DNA from: Spongilla lacustris
Taxonomy: Eukaryota; Porifera; Demospongiae; Spongillida; Spongillidae
Direction: 5' to 3'
NCBI GenBank assembly: GCA_949361645.1
Contig: OX442431.1
Coordinates: forward strand, 7,126,653 to 7,190,652
DNA length: 64,000 bases
In this document: one piece after another, positions 52,505 to 64,000 of the stretch
Position numbering within the stretch: position 1 is the stretch's first letter
How the letters are laid out: each line of letters begins with the position of its first letter
The notes under the pieces: model-generated
Database searches by the model: none
What the model was told of the DNA's origin: nothing
Seen by the model: the letters and a program-made list of their open reading frames with translations, nothing else
Translations under genes and position numbers: made by a program

Positions 52505-55500
52505 TCACTGTAACTTGTAAGTACCAGATATTGTCTGTCTCTTGTCCTTAAGCCACTGCCTCCATAACAGCATGGTCTTCAGCTCTGTGCCTCCTGTGTG
52601 TGGGTGTGTGTGTGGTGTATGTAGGTGTGTGTGGTGTGTATGTATGTGTTTATTGTGTGTATGTGTGTGTTGTGTGTGTGTGGTGTGTGTAGTGTGTTTG
52701 GAATGTGCATGTATGAGTGATGTGGGCATGTAGTACCATATGTATGTATTCATATCATTACACACACAGACACACACACACACACACACAAAGCCACATA
52801 CCAATACAAACGTTTGGTACCAGACGGTGTCTAGCTGTCCACACTTGAATGCTTAGCGTGCAGTGGGTTAGTTTGTAAAAGGACACTTGGAACAACAGGC
52901 TCTATGTGTCATTGCCATGGTAACAGTGAAGGAGTCATATCTACTTTCCCCTTCTCGCCCTACCTCGCTCTCATTGAAGGCTAGATGGAGGGAGGATTGA
53001 ATGACCCTAGTCTTCTGCTTCTGTTTGAGTTCTCCATCATCTAGATAACTGGCAGTGAGAGTGTGGGGGTGTGGCAATCAATAATGCTTAATTGTTTACA
53101 TTTCAAAAAAACATGGTATACATGTATTAAAAGAATAGAATATCTAAACTAGCCAATCATCCATATAATCCTCACACTAGCACTTCCACATTAGCACTCC
53201 TCACAGCACACAGCAATCCTCAATCCTCCATACTAATAGTCCTTACCACACCAGCACTCTTATACTGCAATTCTCCGTACAAAGTCCTCAACTAGCACTC
53301 TACATCAGCACTCCACACTAGCACTACACCAGCACTCCTCTACACTAGCACTACACCAGCACTCCTCTACACTAGCACTCCTCCAGCTCCAACAAATATC
53401 ATGGTATCATACCATTTAACATAGCAATTAGCTGGGCCAGCAGAGCCTGCAGGAAGGTTGTAGGTTGCCTCAGTAATATTGACAGTAAGGATCTCCTTGT
53501 CCGTAGAATAGGAGAAGGAACAAGCCACCTCCCCCTTACTGGCTACGCCCCCCTCCTGTGTACCCTGGTAGATTGCATCAGGTACCTGGAGGGGAGGAGG
53601 GGAGGAAGGGAGGAAGTCAGAAAAGGTGTTTGGGTGAGGTGTGAGCTGATGACTAGCAGTCACTAACACTTGAGCCTTGGTCCAGGATCTTCCTTAGGCT
53701 TACGACCTTATTTGGTATTGCTTCCCACATCCCAACCTTGCAAGCACCAAGCAAGTCATCTGATGAGCTTGTGTCCTTGTTCATCACCACCACACTGTGA
53801 GGGTGTTTAGTGAGGGTGTGTGTGAATGTAAGGGTGCATGTGAGAGACCATACATGTAAGTTGTAGGGGGAAATCCACAAATGTGTGGGTAGGTGTGACC
53901 ACAAACACATACTAATGTTCTAATGTGTATTAGTAGTAAACACTTGCCCCAGTGACGTATAATCCATCAGTTGTTGTGTCATGTCTGTGAAAGTGAAGCT
54001 TTGGTTAAACTCTGGGTTCAGACACTGGTAAATTGTTTCTGTTTCAAATCTCTGCATCTGATGGAGAGATAAAATTCAATCCTAAAAGTGGCTTGATTGT
54101 ATTACGTGCGCACTGATTTTGAATCAGGAATCAATCTCAGGATGACGTAGGGGTCAGAGAGTCCCTTGCTGTGTACGGAGCACAGACCCTGTGAATATAA
54201 AATGAAGACAGTATGTACCCAAGGAAATGGCATATGGAAAGGGATAGAGTCACTTATAGGTGGCTGATCATAGGAATTACAAGTGCTTTACATTTTCACA
54301 CTGGTTTGGAAGGGGAGGGGAGGAGGGCATGGAAGGGTTGGTGAGTACCTTGCATCTGAGGACGGTCACGACAAGCTGCATGGCCGCTGGTAGGTACTCT
54401 ACTGTTAGCTCAATGGATCCAAAGAGGCCTGTTGGGGGACCATCGTGGTAATATTAAAATTATGCACTATATCTATATTCTAATTCCCACTGTCACCCCT
54501 CCTCATCATACCACCTCACCACTCCTCATCATACCACCTCACCACTCCTCATCATACCACCTCACCACTCCTCATCATACCACCTCACCACTCCTCATCA
54601 TACCACCTCACCACTCCTCATCATACCACCTCCCCTCCTCATCATACCACCTCACCACTCCTCATCATACCACCTCACCACTCCTCATCATACCACCTCA
54701 CCACTCCTCATCATACCACCTCACCACTCCTCATCATACCACCTCACCACTCCTCATCATACCACCTCCACTCCTCATCATACCACCTCACCACTCCTCA
54801 TCATACCACCTCACCACTCCTCATCATACCACCTCACCACTCCTCATCATACCACCTCACCACTCCTCATCATACCACCTCACCACTCCTCATCATACCA
54901 CCTCACCACTCCTCATCATACCACCTCCACTCCTCATCATACCACCTCACCCCTCCTCATCATACCACCTCACCACTCCTCATCATACCACCTCCCCTCC
55001 TCATCATACCACCTCCCCTCCTCATCATACCACCTCACCACTCCTCATCATACCACCTCACCACTCCTCATCATACCACCTCCACTCCTCATCATACCAC
55101 CTCACCACTCCTCATCATACCACCTCCACTCCTCATCATACCACCTCACCCCTCCTCATCATACCACCTCACCACTCCTCATCATACCACCTCCCCTCCT
55201 CATCATACCACCTCCCCTCCTCATCATACCACCTCACCACTCCTCATCATACCACCTCACCACTCCTCATCATACCACCTCACCACTCCTCATCATACCA
55301 CCTCACCACTCCTCATCATACCACCTCACCACTCCTCATCATACCACCTCACCACTCCTCATCATACCACCTCCCCTCCTCATCATACCACCTCACCACT
55401 CCTCATCATACCACCTCACCACTCCTCATCATACCACCTCACCACTCCTCATCATACCACCTCACCACTCCTCATCATACCACCTCACCACTCCTCATCA

Positions 55501-58339
55501 TACCACCTCCACTCCTCATCATACCACCTCACCACTCCTCATCATACCACCTCACCACTCCTCATCATACCACCTCACCACTCCTCATCATACCACCTCA
55601 CCACTCCTCATCATACCACCTCACCACTCCTCATCATACCACCTCACCACTCCTCATCATACCACCTCCACTCCTCATCATACCACCTCACCCCTCCTCA
55701 TCATACCACCTCACCACTCCTCATCATACCACCTCCCCTCCTCATCATACCACCTCCCCTCCTCATCATACCACCTCACCACTCCTCATCATACCACCTC
55801 ACCACTCCTCATCATACCACCTCCACTCCTCATCATACCACCTCACCACTCCTCATCATACCACCTCCACTCCTCATCATACCACCTCACCCCTCCTCAT
55901 CATACCACCTCACCACTCCTCATCATACCACCTCCCCTCCTCATCATACCACCTCCCCTCCTCATCATACCACCTCACCACTCCTCATCATACCACCTCA
56001 CCACTCCTCATCATACCACCTCCACTCCTCATCATACCACCTCACCACTCCTCATCATACCACCTCACCACTCCTCATCATACCACCTCACCACTCCTCA
56101 TCATACCACCTCACCACTCCTCATCATACCACCTCCACTCCTCATCATACCACCTCACCACTCCTCATCATACCACCTCACCACTCCTCATCATACCACC
56201 TCACCACTCCTCATCATACCACCTCACCACTCCTCATCATACCACCTCACCACTCCTCATCATACCACCTCACCACTCCTCATCATACCACCTACTCTTT
56301 CATCACACTCTTTCATCATACCATCATCTGGTACATCTCTGTTCAGAATGAAGCGAGGCATTGACTGGGAATATACCACTCTTTTGTCCTTCCGTCTGTT
56401 AAAGTGTTGGATTGGGGTTGATGGGGTACTAGAGGGTTGGGCCAGGGTGGGAGGGGCACCAGAGAGTTGGGCCAGGGTGGGAGGGACACCAGAGGGTTGG
56501 GCCAGGGTAGGTGTGGCACTCAAAAGTTGATCAGTAGTATCAACCATGTGGCTTGCATCAGAGGGAGCGCTGGTTGGACTAAAGCCTTGTTCATTGCAGG
56601 TCACATCAAGCCGTTCTGACACTCCGGCCTCCTCAATAGCTTCAGTCTTCTGTATTGCTCCCTCCTCCCCAGTCCTCTCTAGTGCTCCCTCTTCCCCAGT
56701 CCTCTCTAGTGCTCCCTCCTCCTCCTCCTCCCCAGATGACAATGCTGGTGACACACTGGCTGACTGAGGTCCAGAGGATGACTCCATTAGGGAATTTGGT
56801 AGGTGGGGCCTTTGGAAACGCCGTCTCGCATTGGAACGTCTCCACATGAAGCCAACAGGGGCTCCACTGGACGCAGCCCTTGGCCTCCCAAGTAGGTCAA
56901 CACTGTCTGTTGGTACATCTGCACCAGCGATGCCCTGGTCCCCATCCCTCTCAGGATGGCTGCAATGCTGATCGGGTGTGATGACTTCTGGCAAGCACTG
57001 ATGCTCCCCTGCCACCATTCCAACGTACCCTGGCCTGCCTTGCCCTAAGTCCCCAAGCTGTGCCACAGTGTCACCCTGTAAGCCTGTCTTTGTGGCTACG
57101 GGTGCTTGTAAGCCTGTCTTTGTGGCTACCGACTGACTGGAATTCACTAATGAACCTTGATCACTGCAGCTGGGGTGCCTAATTCCTTGGAAGAGTTCCG
57201 GGGGAGAAGCCACTTCACTGCACAATGACCTGCTGCATTCCTCTATCTTCAGATGTATAACCAGGATGTGCATGTGTGTATATGTGTGTGTGTGTGTGGG
57301 GGGGGATGGGTACATGTGTGTGTGTGTGGGGATGGGCACATGTGTGCGTGTGTGGGGATGGGTACATGTGTGTGGGGATGGGTACATGTGTGTGGGGATG
57401 GGTACATGTGTGTGGGGATGGGCACATGTGTGTGGGGATGAGTACATGTGTGTGGGGATGGGCACATGTGTGGGCGTATATGGAGGACGTAATTTGAACT
57501 AAATTAGCAATGCACTTGTATGCTGAAGTGATTGTATTGAATGTGTATGTGTGTTTGTGTGTGAGGGTGTGTGTGTTTGTGTGTGTAGTGCATGTGTGTG
57601 TAGTGCATGTGTGTGTGTGCATGTGTGTGTGTGAGGGTTTACCTGTGGCCATTTTACATCACCATTTGTTAACCATGCTCCACTTTTTAACCACACCTAA
57701 TAGGGGTAGTAAGATGTGGTGATAGGATGTGTGGGTGGGAGGGAACACACAAGCTGGGGACGAGAGCGACCCACCTCCTGCATTGCATAACAACGTCTGC
57801 ACAGCTTTCCCACTGTGCAACAGATGCCTACTCTCTGTGAGGGATCGGAAAATTTTGTTTAAACGCTGTTTTTTTTAGAACACACACCGAGCTGAGATCT
57901 GATCTGACCTTCTCGCATCGCGGGCAGTCATAACTGCCGGCGGTCGCATTCGCAGATAGAATTGCGCCGCACGCCACACACTGCAGTATTCCGTCGCCGG
58001 TAGCTTTGGGCACAGCGCTCCACAGCTTCCTGAAGCGTAGCGCGAGATAGACTCGGTTGGGTTTGAACTATCTTCTTTGTATATACCTCTAACCTGATTC
58101 GTGCCTGTTCTTCGCGCTCAAATGCCTCCGCTCTAGTTACGACTCTTTTAATAACTTCTATCTCGGCCTGTGACAGCTGGTTCGGCCCATTTCGAACCTT
58201 GCGACCTGTTAAAGTGCTCCAGCCGATATCCGCCCTGTGTATTTAATTATTAACAGCGTCACAAGGATAAGCAGTTCAATGCTCACCTTGCCAGCTCTCC
58301 GTCCGGGGGGCACCATGCTTGCGCCACAACTGCTATCAT
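52505..58339 (-). CDS. RPH3A: Rabphilin-like Rab effector (RabBD zinc finger, C2A, C2B)
   Basis: Fourteen exons join in continuous phase: 58339-58287, 58231-58094, 58029-57909, 57834-57775, 57696-57643, 57246-56322, 54428-54349, 54188-54114, 54057-53957, 53794-53668, 53585-53413, 53048-52964, 52901-52802 and 52593-52505. They give 726 residues, close to vertebrate rabphilin (about 690). Residues 1-142 are the Rab-binding domain: CPPDGELA, GWSTLTG, the helix with EREEQARIR, CVAC, CPRC, CRRC, and SGAWL, the Rab-contact motif. 143-450 is a Ser/Pro/Glu-rich linker. C2A is about 451-578 and C2B about 592-726. Expected role: binds a Rab (Rab3/27/8 type) on vesicles and docks them at membranes. Several Ca2+-ligand Asp are missing in C2A and all appear missing in C2B. 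Exon limits were read by eye. Confidence 0.88.
52600..52795. repeat. (TG)n/(CA)n-rich intron of rabphilin
   Basis: Interrupted TG units at 52600-52690 and CA units at 52762-52790, between the last two exons. Confidence 0.85.
54497..56290. repeat. 23-bp satellite (about 1.8 kb) in a rabphilin intron
   Basis: Units of CCTCACCACTCCTCATCATA plus three bases, mixed with 21-bp variants. The order of variants repeats at about 741 bp (marker CACCCCTCCTC at 54948 and 55689, and at about 55147 and 55888), giving a higher-order duplication. The 639-residue ORF across it is an artefact. Confidence 0.95.
57285..57475. repeat. 20-bp TG-rich minisatellite in a rabphilin intron
   Basis: Units of GTGTGGGGATGGGTACATGT with GGGCACA variants, preceded by (TG)n. 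Confidence 0.9.
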
Positions 58340-58839
58340 CGCATACTTCAATGTTTATACGCAATCTAATGTGTTTTCCGGCGTTTTGATTTTGTATTTA
58401 AAAATAAATAATAAATATTAGCCTATCATATAATACTCACTCATGATCGTGATCAGTGGGAGAGATGTAAATTGTATGTGTAAAACGTGCTGCAATTTAT
58501 TAGTCGCTCCACTTCGAGCGAAATACTTGATATTCGGGATTAGACATTAGTCGCATGCATTGCAATCTCTCCCCAATGGAATTCTTGCTAACTATGACGT
58601 TGTATACTGCGGTAACCGTATACATGCATGTATATCTTCATCTCGGCTCAAGGTTACGGATGGGCTCGACCAAATCATGTTGCAGAAATCACGTGACAGA
58701 TTTATGTTGATGTGCAAAAAGCATGTAGTGTTCTCAAAGTATGAGCTCTAGCTGGTGCTATATGCCGTATATGGCATTCCGCATTCCCCGTCCTCCGATC
58801 CGCGACCCGACCTCCGCCTGCATCATTAAAAACTAACCC
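58340..58839. promoter_or_regulatory. Upstream region of rabphilin (putative)
   Basis: No gene is recognised. The region is AT-rich next to the start codon, with no obvious TATA box at a fixed distance. It would contain the rabphilin promoter on the reverse strand. Confidence 0.25.
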
Positions 58840-59070
58840 TTAACCCGGCCGCGCCGCCGCAAATGTAATTAGTACTAGTAAACTATCTATGACCTGTTTG
58901 TCCATCGCGCGCGCGCGTAATGTTTTAACGTGTTGATTGACGTCGCGCGGGTCTTCTTTATAACTTGCGTCACTATGTATGTTGCAAACCTGCACCGCGT
59001 GAGCCAAATACCACACTGGCCCTACTTTGCTCGTTCCCGTCCGGTTATTAATTATCTCGTACCCAGACAT
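58840..59070 (-). CDS. Hypothetical 76-residue protein or first exon
   Basis: I do not recognise it. The frame starts MSGYEIINNRTGTSKVGPVW and continues with QVCNIHSDASYKEDPRDVNQ, which is protein-like in composition. It ends in a GC-rich stretch near 58845. A splice donor could shorten it. It lies upstream of rabphilin on the same strand, without repeats. Confidence 0.3.
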   Translation of the reverse strand: MSGYEIINNRTGTSKVGPVWYLAHAVQVCNIHSDASYKEDPRDVNQHVKTLRARAMDKQVIDSLLVLITFAAARPG

Positions 59071-59455
59071 GATAAACTATTATTACCTTGATTACATGTA
59101 GAACGAGGTAGACAACTGTGTAAGTGAGTTTTGTACAAGAACTAAGCTAACTGCCAACACAGTATCCATTGTGGCCTCCTATTCGTACCAAATGACATTT
59201 AAAAGTGTATCCAAAGCGGCTCTTAGTTGTCTAGGAAAAAAGTGTCCTCGCAACGCTTCGCGACCGAATTTGAAAAGCACAAAACCGCATCGCTTTGAAA
59301 GCATACAGGTAAGTGTCCCTGATAGGTATAAGGCAGACAACAACGCCAAATGTCTATGCGATATATCTAAAACTATGCTTTTCTAGACAATTGGGGCTCT
59401 CCGACTAGTTTTTTAGGAAGTTGCCTTCGACAATTTAATTAGCCTTCACTTCTAA
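59071..59455. other. Region without recognised genes
   Basis: A short plus-strand ORF (59171-59386) has no recognised features. Confidence 0.3.
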
Positions 59456-59535
59456 TCTCGTCCCCAGCCTGATGTGCATCGCGTAGCGGTGATGTAATCA
59501 ATCCGCTGTTGCCGTATGTGGGTCTGGGGACGAGA
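59456..59535. mobile_element. 80-bp MITE with TCTCGTCCCCAG ends
   Basis: Perfect 12-bp inverted ends (TCTCGTCCCCAG and CTGGGGACGAGA). The core GTAGCGGTGATGTAATC is shared with 2805-2869. Confidence 0.75.
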
Positions 59536-60790
59536 CTACCTATCAGTTCAGGTAGGGCCTTAAAACCCCAAGTTTTTTTTCCCTTTGGGACAGTTAGTGG
59601 GATGATTATTGGCAAGGATTTTTATCCATAGGTGCCTTGTGCTAAGGCTGTACGTTGCAATTGATGAATAAAAGCATAGGGACTTTCGGTTTACACATTA
59701 TGAATCCTTGCTACTTCCTAGTGCAACTGTTAAATGTTTGTCCCAAAGTTTGGCTGGAGCAATTGTTTAATTGGAATTAGCATGCAAACCAAAAGCCCAT
59801 ATGCCCCTACTCATCAATGTGCAGAGGTAGGACAAGTCATAAACCTCTACACCATGCACCTATGGGTAAACAATGCCGGCCAATAGTAAGATTTCAAACT
59901 TAATTTGTCCCAAAGTTATAAGAATTGGCGTTTCTTCATGAAAAGAAGCTCCAGGTAGTCAACTTACTTTGTGTAGATTTCAATACAGAGTACCTCCAAG
60001 CCAACGTATTATTTATCAGTTATGAAAACAACATCCTTTATAACTAAAGCTCTTACCTAGCCTCTTGATAAATTAAGGTAATTGCTTCACCAGAGCTTCC
60101 ATCATTTCGAGCTAGCTAGTACATGCATCATGACTTCCTGATAAAGTCTTTCCCTTCCCCCCCCCCCCCCCCCCCCCCCCCCCCCACCGCTGCCCCCTTC
60201 CCATATCAGCTGAACTTAAGCAACATGTAAATCGTTCAGAAAGATCATAGCAAAAGAAGAAAAAAAAGAATGTTAACTAGTTTTGCACATATTACAGTGT
60301 ATTGTTATTTAAACAACACAAATGTTTAATAAACTGAGGTATGATGTATAGGTCAACGAACTGAAACTTTGGTACCGGGGCCTGCCCTTGGAAGAAATGC
60401 TTTGGCATTTGAGCGGACAAGGGATAAGTTCCGTCTGCTGTAGATGCTATCAAGAGTGGTAGATATGGTGGAGTTAGCCTGGACTGAGAGGCAGGTGAGA
60501 TGCTAGTGCATTAAAAAAAAAAAAAACAAAACGTATCTTGATTTCCAATTGAATTGTCGCCTACATTCTGATACAGAATGATAACATTTTGTACCATGTA
60601 AACATCCTGTACCAGAATGGAAGTGAAAAATCAATTGGAATTGATTCAACCCCGGGCCCCCTCTAGTTTATTTTAAAAACCATAATTTTTACTTTTAAAA
60701 AATTATGACTTTAATTAAAAAACAAAACATGATCATGTCCGCAAAAGTTTTATAACACATCAGCACACTATAATAAAAGCCAACTCCTTA
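59536..60790. other. Intergenic region downstream of the second RabBD gene
   Basis: No gene is recognised. It includes a C-run at 60157-60185, and imperfect inverted sequences around 60540-60640 (TTGATTTCCAATTGAATTG opposite ATCAATTGGAATTGA) that could be another small palindromic element. Confidence 0.4.
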
Positions 60791-63511
60791 TCACATGTCA
60801 TCACTAGCAGGTGATGCATTGTCATGTGACCCAGGGTGTCTCCTAGGCAACGGGGAACTGGCAGGCGAGACCTCGGAAATCACCCTGGAACGAGGGCGTG
60901 GTCCCAGCTCTGGGTCATCATCACTCTTCCTACCCCTTCTGGACACCACCTGCCGTCGCTTCCACTGGTGCCTCTGTCTGTTCTGGGTCCCTCTCCCTTC
61001 TCCTTCATCTCCCTGTGGTGTATCGTCTGTTCCGGGATCTTGCAGGGCAGCCTGTGATGTCCCTACTTCTTCTCCCTCCTGAACTGGGGGCTCTGAATGC
61101 AAGGTCACTGAGAGGGGCACATCGACAACAGCCTCCACGTGAGTACATTCAGCAGTTAGCTGCTTGTGTGCTCCACCCACACCACCCCTGTCATCACCAC
61201 CACCGGCGTCAACATGGCCCTCACTGCTCCCAGTGAGTCGCTGATTCATTCTGTCCTCCTCCTCCTCCTCCCCAGCACTGCCACCCTTAACGCTCAGCCT
61301 GTCTGGAGATGTTCTGTGAGATGACTGGATCACCCTTCTTCTCATCTTCTTTTGCATGGAGGGTGTGTGTTGCGACGTTGTTGACTCGTCATGTGAAGGA
61401 CTGCTGCCTCCTGATGGGGTATCTTGTGATAGTGAACCTTGTGGGGTGGAGCCTCGCAGTGGGGTAATAGTGCTCTCATCCTTGTCTGTTTTGTTGGCCT
61501 GAAGTTCCATGTTCTTGTCAGATGGCTGCTGACCAACCACGATATTTCCAAGTTCTATTGGCTTCTCGGACTCGATTTTCACCTTTCTAAACTCCTCATC
61601 CAAACCCAACTGGTACCCAAGTGTGGCACCTGCGCCTGAGGCAGCCTGGGGACTCGGTGTGATGATTTTCACCTTTCTAAACTCCTCACCCAAGCCCACC
61701 TGGGACCCTTCCAATCCAAGTGCGACACCTGCATCTGAGGTGGTCTGGGGACTTGGTGCAATGATTTTAACCTTTCTGAACTCGTTGTCGTCTGCCTTTG
61801 GGCCACTAGTGACCTCACTTCCTGTTGACAGCAGCTTGGGCCCAGGCCCACTAGCAGATTGCACAGTTCTTACTTTCTTAAATTCATCATCGGATCCTAC
61901 ACCACTAGTAGCTATGCCCCCTCCAGTGGAAACCGTGTCATCTTTCTCTCCCGCTGAAATCATGGTAGGTTGGAGGCGGGGCTTCGTTCTCTTGAAGTCC
62001 CCATCATCTTCCTGCTCGCTGGGCCTGGCACTGGCCTGCCGTTCAGGGGGCCCTGCAAGGTGAGGCATGTCGTCAGCCCTCCCAGAATCAGATCCTGAGG
62101 CTTCCAATGTACCCAGCTGGTCAATATTCCTGGTGCGCTGCATCACCCTGGGTCTCCCGCTGATCACCTTGCTGCGTCGGTGAAGGCGTTGTGACCCATC
62201 CTCCCCCTCATCAAGATCTAAGATGTCTTCATGGGACAGAGAGCCATGAAGCCTGCTTGGGGTGCCCGAGGATGGATCAGGATTGCCCGCCGGGGATGGA
62301 TTAGGACTGTTTCCATGAAGCCTGCTTGGGGTGCCCGGGGATGGATCAGGACTGTTTCCTGCTGGCAAACTGGCAACTGCAGAAGTGCCTGACTCTACCC
62401 CAGGCTCGTGCCTAGCAACACCTGTCGTCAAGGCTGCTGCAGGCAGATGTGCATTAGAACAAATGGGACTGCCTTCCGTGAGGTCCACTGAGCTGCGAGG
62501 GACATCAGCAGACCTGGGAGCATCGATGACAATCTGGGGGGTGCTCGCTCTGGATTGCCTGCTGTAAGACAGTGGGTGGGTCTCTCCCTGCTGTGCAATG
62601 CCCAGTCTTGTCACGCTGCCACCAACACTACCATCCCCACCATCTTCATCTCCTGGAGACTCTGTGTGTGTCCAGCTCTCATGTCGGGGCGAGCGGCTCC
62701 TGTTCTTACGGATGCCTCTTCTTCGACTTAAGCCCTGCGACTCTCCACGCTTGCGGCCGTACGGTGGGTACGATCCTCCAAAATTCAACCCCTCCTGGCT
62801 GGATTTCACAGACACTCTTAGGTTGGAGTGCAAGCCGACGTAGCTCTGATCATCCTCTTCCTTGTCTTCACCGAGGGTATCATGGGGCGATATTGGAGAG
62901 GAAGTGTCTCGGGCTGCATTAGGGTTAAAAAGAAAAAGCAGTTACCTTAAAACTACTGTTGTGTGGTGCTGTGATCAGCTTACCTCGCTTATCTATTGGG
63001 TGAAGCAATGCCTGACAGCAGCAAATGGGAAGGAAATAAAAGTACGCATGAATGTGTACCGTTGTGAGGTGTACCATGAGGGAGTGTTGGAGTATGCATT
63101 TATGCCCATATTTGGGTGCAGGCACTCATAACCACTCTTGTACATGTACATGCGCACACTTACCATTTGTATCTTCTCCAATTCATCTTTCGAAACCATG
63201 ACAATTGGTGGCAAAGAGCCGTTCATCAACCATGCCCCGCTTTTCTTAAATAGCTGATAATGTGTGTTACGGTGCATTCATTCACACAGGGTTGCGTTGT
63301 GAGTATATGTCATAAGGATTGATTGTGCGATAAAAGAACAGGAAGAAGGATGCGAAAAAGAGGAAAGGATGCGAAAAAATGAGGAAAGGATGACAGGTTC
63401 AGATTGTGAGGTCACCGCAAGCTACCTCTTTGCTATCATAGCATAGCCTGCAAAGGATCATGATTTCCCCAGAAGGTTTCTTGTAGTCTGCCTTGCAACG
63501 AGAACACACCG

Positions 63512-63559
<48 letters not shown>

Positions 63560-64000
63560 GTGTGTTGTGTGTGTGTGTGTGTTGTGTATGTGTGTTGTGT
63601 ATGTGTTGTGTGTGTGTGTGTGTGTGTGTGATTGTGTTATTCATGTGCATACAAATGTGTGAACACTCTTAAACAAACTTCCCACCGTGGCAAACCAAAC
63701 CAAGGATTGTAATGTTAATAATCCTTGACCAAACCAACTCACATTTGTGCATTCCTGACATATGTGTAGCTGTATCGTGACAAGCGATTTGGGCACCTTG
63801 AAGTCATAGCCACATATGATGCACGAAGTGTCCCCGTCTCCACGGGCATTGGAGCATAGCTGCTCATACTGGAGGTTCAGCAGCCTTACATGTAGTTGGG
63901 GAAGTTTTAAAAAGCGGTCACGTAACGCGCGTATATCCCCTTCCAGCTTATCGTAAATAAAAAAAGGGAAGTGAACGTACCCGATTCTAATCTGCTCCTT
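60791..64000 (-). CDS. Rab-binding-domain (FYVE-related zinc finger) effector without C2 domains, 5' end outside window
   Basis: Exons on the reverse strand are 64000-63743 (possibly with a small intron near 63980-63890), 63512-63426, 63253-63164, a 28-nt micro-exon at 63011-62984, and 62913-60791 (stop). From 63743 on the phases agree throughout. The zinc finger shows four Cys pairs (CIIC, CQEC, CSRC, CRLC), then KKSGAWLMNG, the Rab-contact motif of rabphilin/Noc2/Slp proteins. The last exon encodes about 706 residues, rich in Ser, Pro, Gly and acidic residues and probably disordered. It includes five spaced motifs of (D/E)(D/E)FRKVKI type and RRR/KR clusters. No C2 domain follows; the frame ends SPASDDM. 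It is a tandem paralogue of the neighbouring rabphilin, probably a vesicle Rab effector. The N-terminus lies beyond the window edge. Confidence 0.78.
63515..63632. repeat. (TG)n-rich intron sequence
   Basis: TG dinucleotides with TTGTG interruptions end at the acceptor of the 63512 exon. Confidence 0.93.

Noticed and set aside
54432..56351. 639-residue His/Ser/Thr/Pro ORF
   Set aside because: Translation of the 23-bp satellite in a rabphilin intron.

Overview
The window looks like nuclear DNA of an early-branching animal, most likely a demosponge. Three things point that way. It holds intron-rich animal genes: an SLC12A9-type cation-chloride cotransporter, a rabphilin and a second Rab-effector paralogue, with several introns only about 50-70 bp long. 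It is full of microsatellites and small inverted-repeat transposons. It also carries decayed retroelements with a CCHC/endonuclease-like tail. The taxon is inference; no marker in the window fixes the species.

Layout. 1-6932: two large palindromic (foldback) elements with Tc1/mariner-like ends flank a single-exon seven-helix receptor gene. 6933-11765: gene-poor, with one Lys-rich ORF and a possible terminal-inverted-repeat element. 11766-35968: the most unusual locus, four intact single-ORF genes on the minus strand plus a broken fifth copy. Each encodes a glutathionylspermidine synthetase joined to a glutathionylspermidine amidase (CHAP), with the two domains in the reverse order to E. coli Gss and trypanosomatid TryS. 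The first three genes and their roughly 5.6 kb spacers form a tandem segmental duplication. The middle gene is a chimera that fits unequal crossing-over between its neighbours. 36-43.2 kb: transposon debris, orphan exons and one unrecognised Cys-rich multi-exon gene. 43990-52337: SLC12A9-like gene on the plus strand. Its central transmembrane exons are missing around a 200-N assembly gap and its introns are swollen by homopyrimidine, (TG)n and 19-30 bp satellites and a Harbinger derivative. 58339-52505: rabphilin on the minus strand, reconstructed as 14 exons in continuous phase (726 residues), convergent with SLC12A9. 64000-60791: second Rab-binding-domain gene, cut by the window edge, with a roughly 700-residue disordered tail and no C2 domain.

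How the genes may work together. The Gss-like proteins should make (ATP-dependent) and hydrolyse glutathionylspermidine, a polyamine-thiol conjugate known from bacteria and kinetoplastids. Copy 4 has lost a key synthetase arginine but keeps the amidase triad, so the cluster may be dividing the two activities. The two RabBD genes are tandem paralogues for vesicle-tethering effectors. No functional link between the Gss cluster and the other genes is visible.
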